Below, piece by piece: positions 62,812-64,000 of a DNA stretch of 64,000 bases. The notes below the pieces were generated by a model that was not told the origin of the DNA, did not search any database, and saw only the letters and a list, made by a program, of their open reading frames with translations. A program made the position numbers and the translations under genes. The stretch is taken from the NCBI RefSeq assembly GCF_027214005.1, contig NZ_JAPWGY010000001.1, forward strand, positions 744,001 through 808,000. The letters run 5' to 3'. Origin of the DNA: Kiloniella laminariae. GTDB lineage: Bacteria; Pseudomonadota; Alphaproteobacteria; Kiloniellales; Kiloniellaceae. Every line of letters begins with the position of its first letter. The first letter of the stretch is position 1.

Positions 62812-62994
62812 CTACGCGGGTACCTTTCCTGACTGGTAAGGACGTGACGAACTTCCATGGTAAGCTGAAATCCGGGGATGGGTAAAGCGCTCCTGATAAA
62901 ATTACTATGAGAATTCAAAACAGATTCACTGAAAATCTGTAGGGTTTTTAAAATCTCATATTTTAAATTATTTGCCTTTTGTCATCGTTCAGGC

Positions 62995-63037
62995 CATCCA
63001 GTACAACTTATTGGCAAAACATATGCTGTACTGGATG
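62995..63037 (-). terminator. Inverted repeat after the 63044 lipoprotein gene
   Basis: CATCCAGTACA (62995-63005) and TGTACTGGATG (63027-63037) are perfect 11-bp arms around a 21-nt AT-rich loop, six bases past the lipoprotein stop on the minus strand. There is no U-tract, so it may be a terminator or a stabilising 3' hairpin. Confidence 0.5.
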
Positions 63038-63043
63038 CGAAAC

Positions 63044-63745
63044 CTAGTGAACAAAAATAAAACTATCTTGGTGTTTTTCAGAAATTATTGATTCAAAACT
63101 CTCGTTCGTTGCCAAACGTACTATCAGTTGCTTACCAAGAGCAGGATTTTTCTTACTTATCTGTTCTTTAATATTTTTTGTATTTATAACTTCCAAAGTG
63201 CCAAGATATTGCGCAGGTTGATCACTTGATTGGCTTTCTAGTTTTCTGGTTCTTTTCATTTCAAAGGCGCCAATAAATACAATTTCTCCTGCAGAAAGTG
63301 AAACTTTTGGGATATATTTGCGAAGAGAAGGAGTCTCATACTCTTTTATTCGGGAAAGTATTATGTATTCACCGGGGCCAAAACATTCTACGTGGGTGAT
63401 GTAGTAGGTTCCTGGGTCAATAGAAATAAAAGCATTGCTATCAATTCCTTGCCCGGTCAGTGGATCTGACGAATAGACAAGTACATTTTTCTTACCGCTT
63501 AATTCTTCTGTGAATTGGATGTATGCCTGTGCACACTGAATTGACGTGTTTTTGAAGATGCCTGTCCCAACGATATTGACAAGGCCACTTACAAGAGCTT
63601 TGTCAGAATACTTTGTATCATTAGGATTGATCGCAGCCATGCGCTGTACCTGTTCAGGTGGTGGTGTGATTTTGGCGCAAGCTCCGAGCAAAAACAGTGC
63701 AATTAAACTCAGGCCTATTGTCTTTACTACAAATGAAGTTTTCAA
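63044..63745 (-). CDS. AT-rich lipoprotein of unknown function, 233 aa
   Basis: A lipoprotein signal IGLSLIALFLLGAC puts the acylated Cys at residue 23 (LLGAC lipobox). The mature protein has a Pro-rich start (AKITPPPEQVQRM) and beta-rich segments (AFISIDPGTYYITHVECFGPGEYI, then YIPKVSLSAGEIVFIGAFEM). This S-AGE-V-IG pattern occurs in small periplasmic or outer-membrane lipoproteins, but no family is certain. Codon use is AT-rich against the neighbours. Confidence 0.65.
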   Translation of the reverse strand: MKTSFVVKTIGLSLIALFLLGACAKITPPPEQVQRMAAINPNDTKYSDKALVSGLVNIVGTGIFKNTSIQCAQAYIQFTEELSGKKNVLVYSSDPLTGQGIDSNAFISIDPGTYYITHVECFGPGEYIILSRIKEYETPSLRKYIPKVSLSAGEIVFIGAFEMKRTRKLESQSSDQPAQYLGTLEVINTKNIKEQISKKNPALGKQLIVRLATNESFESIISEKHQDSFIFVH

Positions 63746-63925
63746 AATACTGTCCTATCAAGAGTTATACATTATCAGCGAATTGGCACATACGATATTC
63801 TGCTTAAGCCGTCAAAAGTTATGGTATCACCCATAACCAAAACGTGTCTTTGCATGCCGCTACAAATCCCCGTAGACTTTTTGCCAAGAATAAAACGGGA
63901 ATAAAAACGGGATAACGGGGATCTC

Positions 63926-64000
63926 ATGCGCGGTTTCACAAGCAGGTTTTGCGGCTGGCTCTTGGCGGTTTTTGTTTTTGTGCTGTCGAGTGGGGTACTG
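63926..64000 (+). CDS. N-terminus of a secreted protein (partial)
   Basis: The ATG at 63926 follows CGGGGATCTC. The 25 visible codons (MRGFTSRFCGWLLAVFVFVL, then SSGVL) form a signal peptide or membrane anchor. The gene continues beyond the window. Confidence 0.65.
   Translation, partial: MRGFTSRFCGWLLAVFVFVLSSGVL

Larger units (their letters stand above)
61028..62828. repeat. Tandem duplication of a GST gene (about 1037-bp offset)
   Basis: Two homologous segments, about 61028-61790 and 62065-62828, are collinear at an offset of 1037 bp. Each holds a GST gene and its 3' flank, including GATCCGGCGGA and the hairpin GGGGCC...GGCCCC. In copy 2 the flank is joined to a longer piece of an IS481-type transposase. 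Confidence 0.85.

Overview
The window looks like the chromosome of a free-living, probably marine alphaproteobacterium, perhaps of the Rhodospirillales in the broad sense. The rank below Alphaproteobacteria is a guess. Base composition is moderately GC-rich, with a few distinctly AT-rich genes that stand out as acquired (16.3-17.0, 23.8-24.5, 48.4-49.7 and 63.0-63.7 kb). There are no rRNA or tRNA genes, no CRISPR array, no prophage and no complete insertion sequence. The window holds about 60 protein genes, several gene remnants, one riboswitch and many short regulatory-looking repeats.

Layout. 0-5.2 kb: envelope and membrane proteins of unknown function. 5.2-9.5 kb: a tyrosine phenol-lyase with a candidate leader-peptide/attenuator 5' region, a LysE-type exporter and a BCCT transporter. 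10.5-15 kb: three related orphan periplasmic solute-binding proteins (two in a clean 1.26-kb tandem duplication), then a secreted phytochelatin-synthase-like peptidase. 15-17 kb: a mobile mystery protein A/B (Xre-Fic) cassette and an AT-rich orphan. 17-24 kb: SelO, an H-NOX/histidine-kinase pair, a methyltransferase, two related small proteins and a GNAT. 24-33 kb: a halogenase-like remnant, a TSUP transporter, LysR/VOC, TetR/UbiB kinase and unknowns. 32-47 kb: two separate DUF2157-type membrane operons, four more orphan solute-binding proteins, and a RES-Xre toxin-antitoxin. 47-52 kb: phosphatase-like, lipoprotein and RDD proteins. 52-53.5 kb: cbtBA cobalt uptake under a cobalamin riboswitch. 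54-64 kb: a GFA protein, a class V aminotransferase with a divergent LysR, MTA/SAH nucleosidase, gamma-glutamyltransferase, an HD phosphohydrolase, and two tandem glutathione S-transferases flanked by IS481 transposase remnants.

Themes. Seven solute-binding proteins without any ABC permease or ATPase suggest a sensing or scavenging family that has expanded here. Tyrosine phenol-lyase beside an amino-acid exporter, plus gamma-glutamyltransferase and phytochelatin-synthase-like hydrolases, point to peptide and amino-acid use. Two unrelated toxin-antitoxin cassettes 26 kb apart share an almost identical 19-bp palindromic promoter element. Short degenerate tandem duplications (7-25 bp) recur at gene ends and between genes throughout, and pseudogene stubs (halogenase, alpha/beta-hydrolase, transposase, a truncated small ORF) mark several recombination scars.
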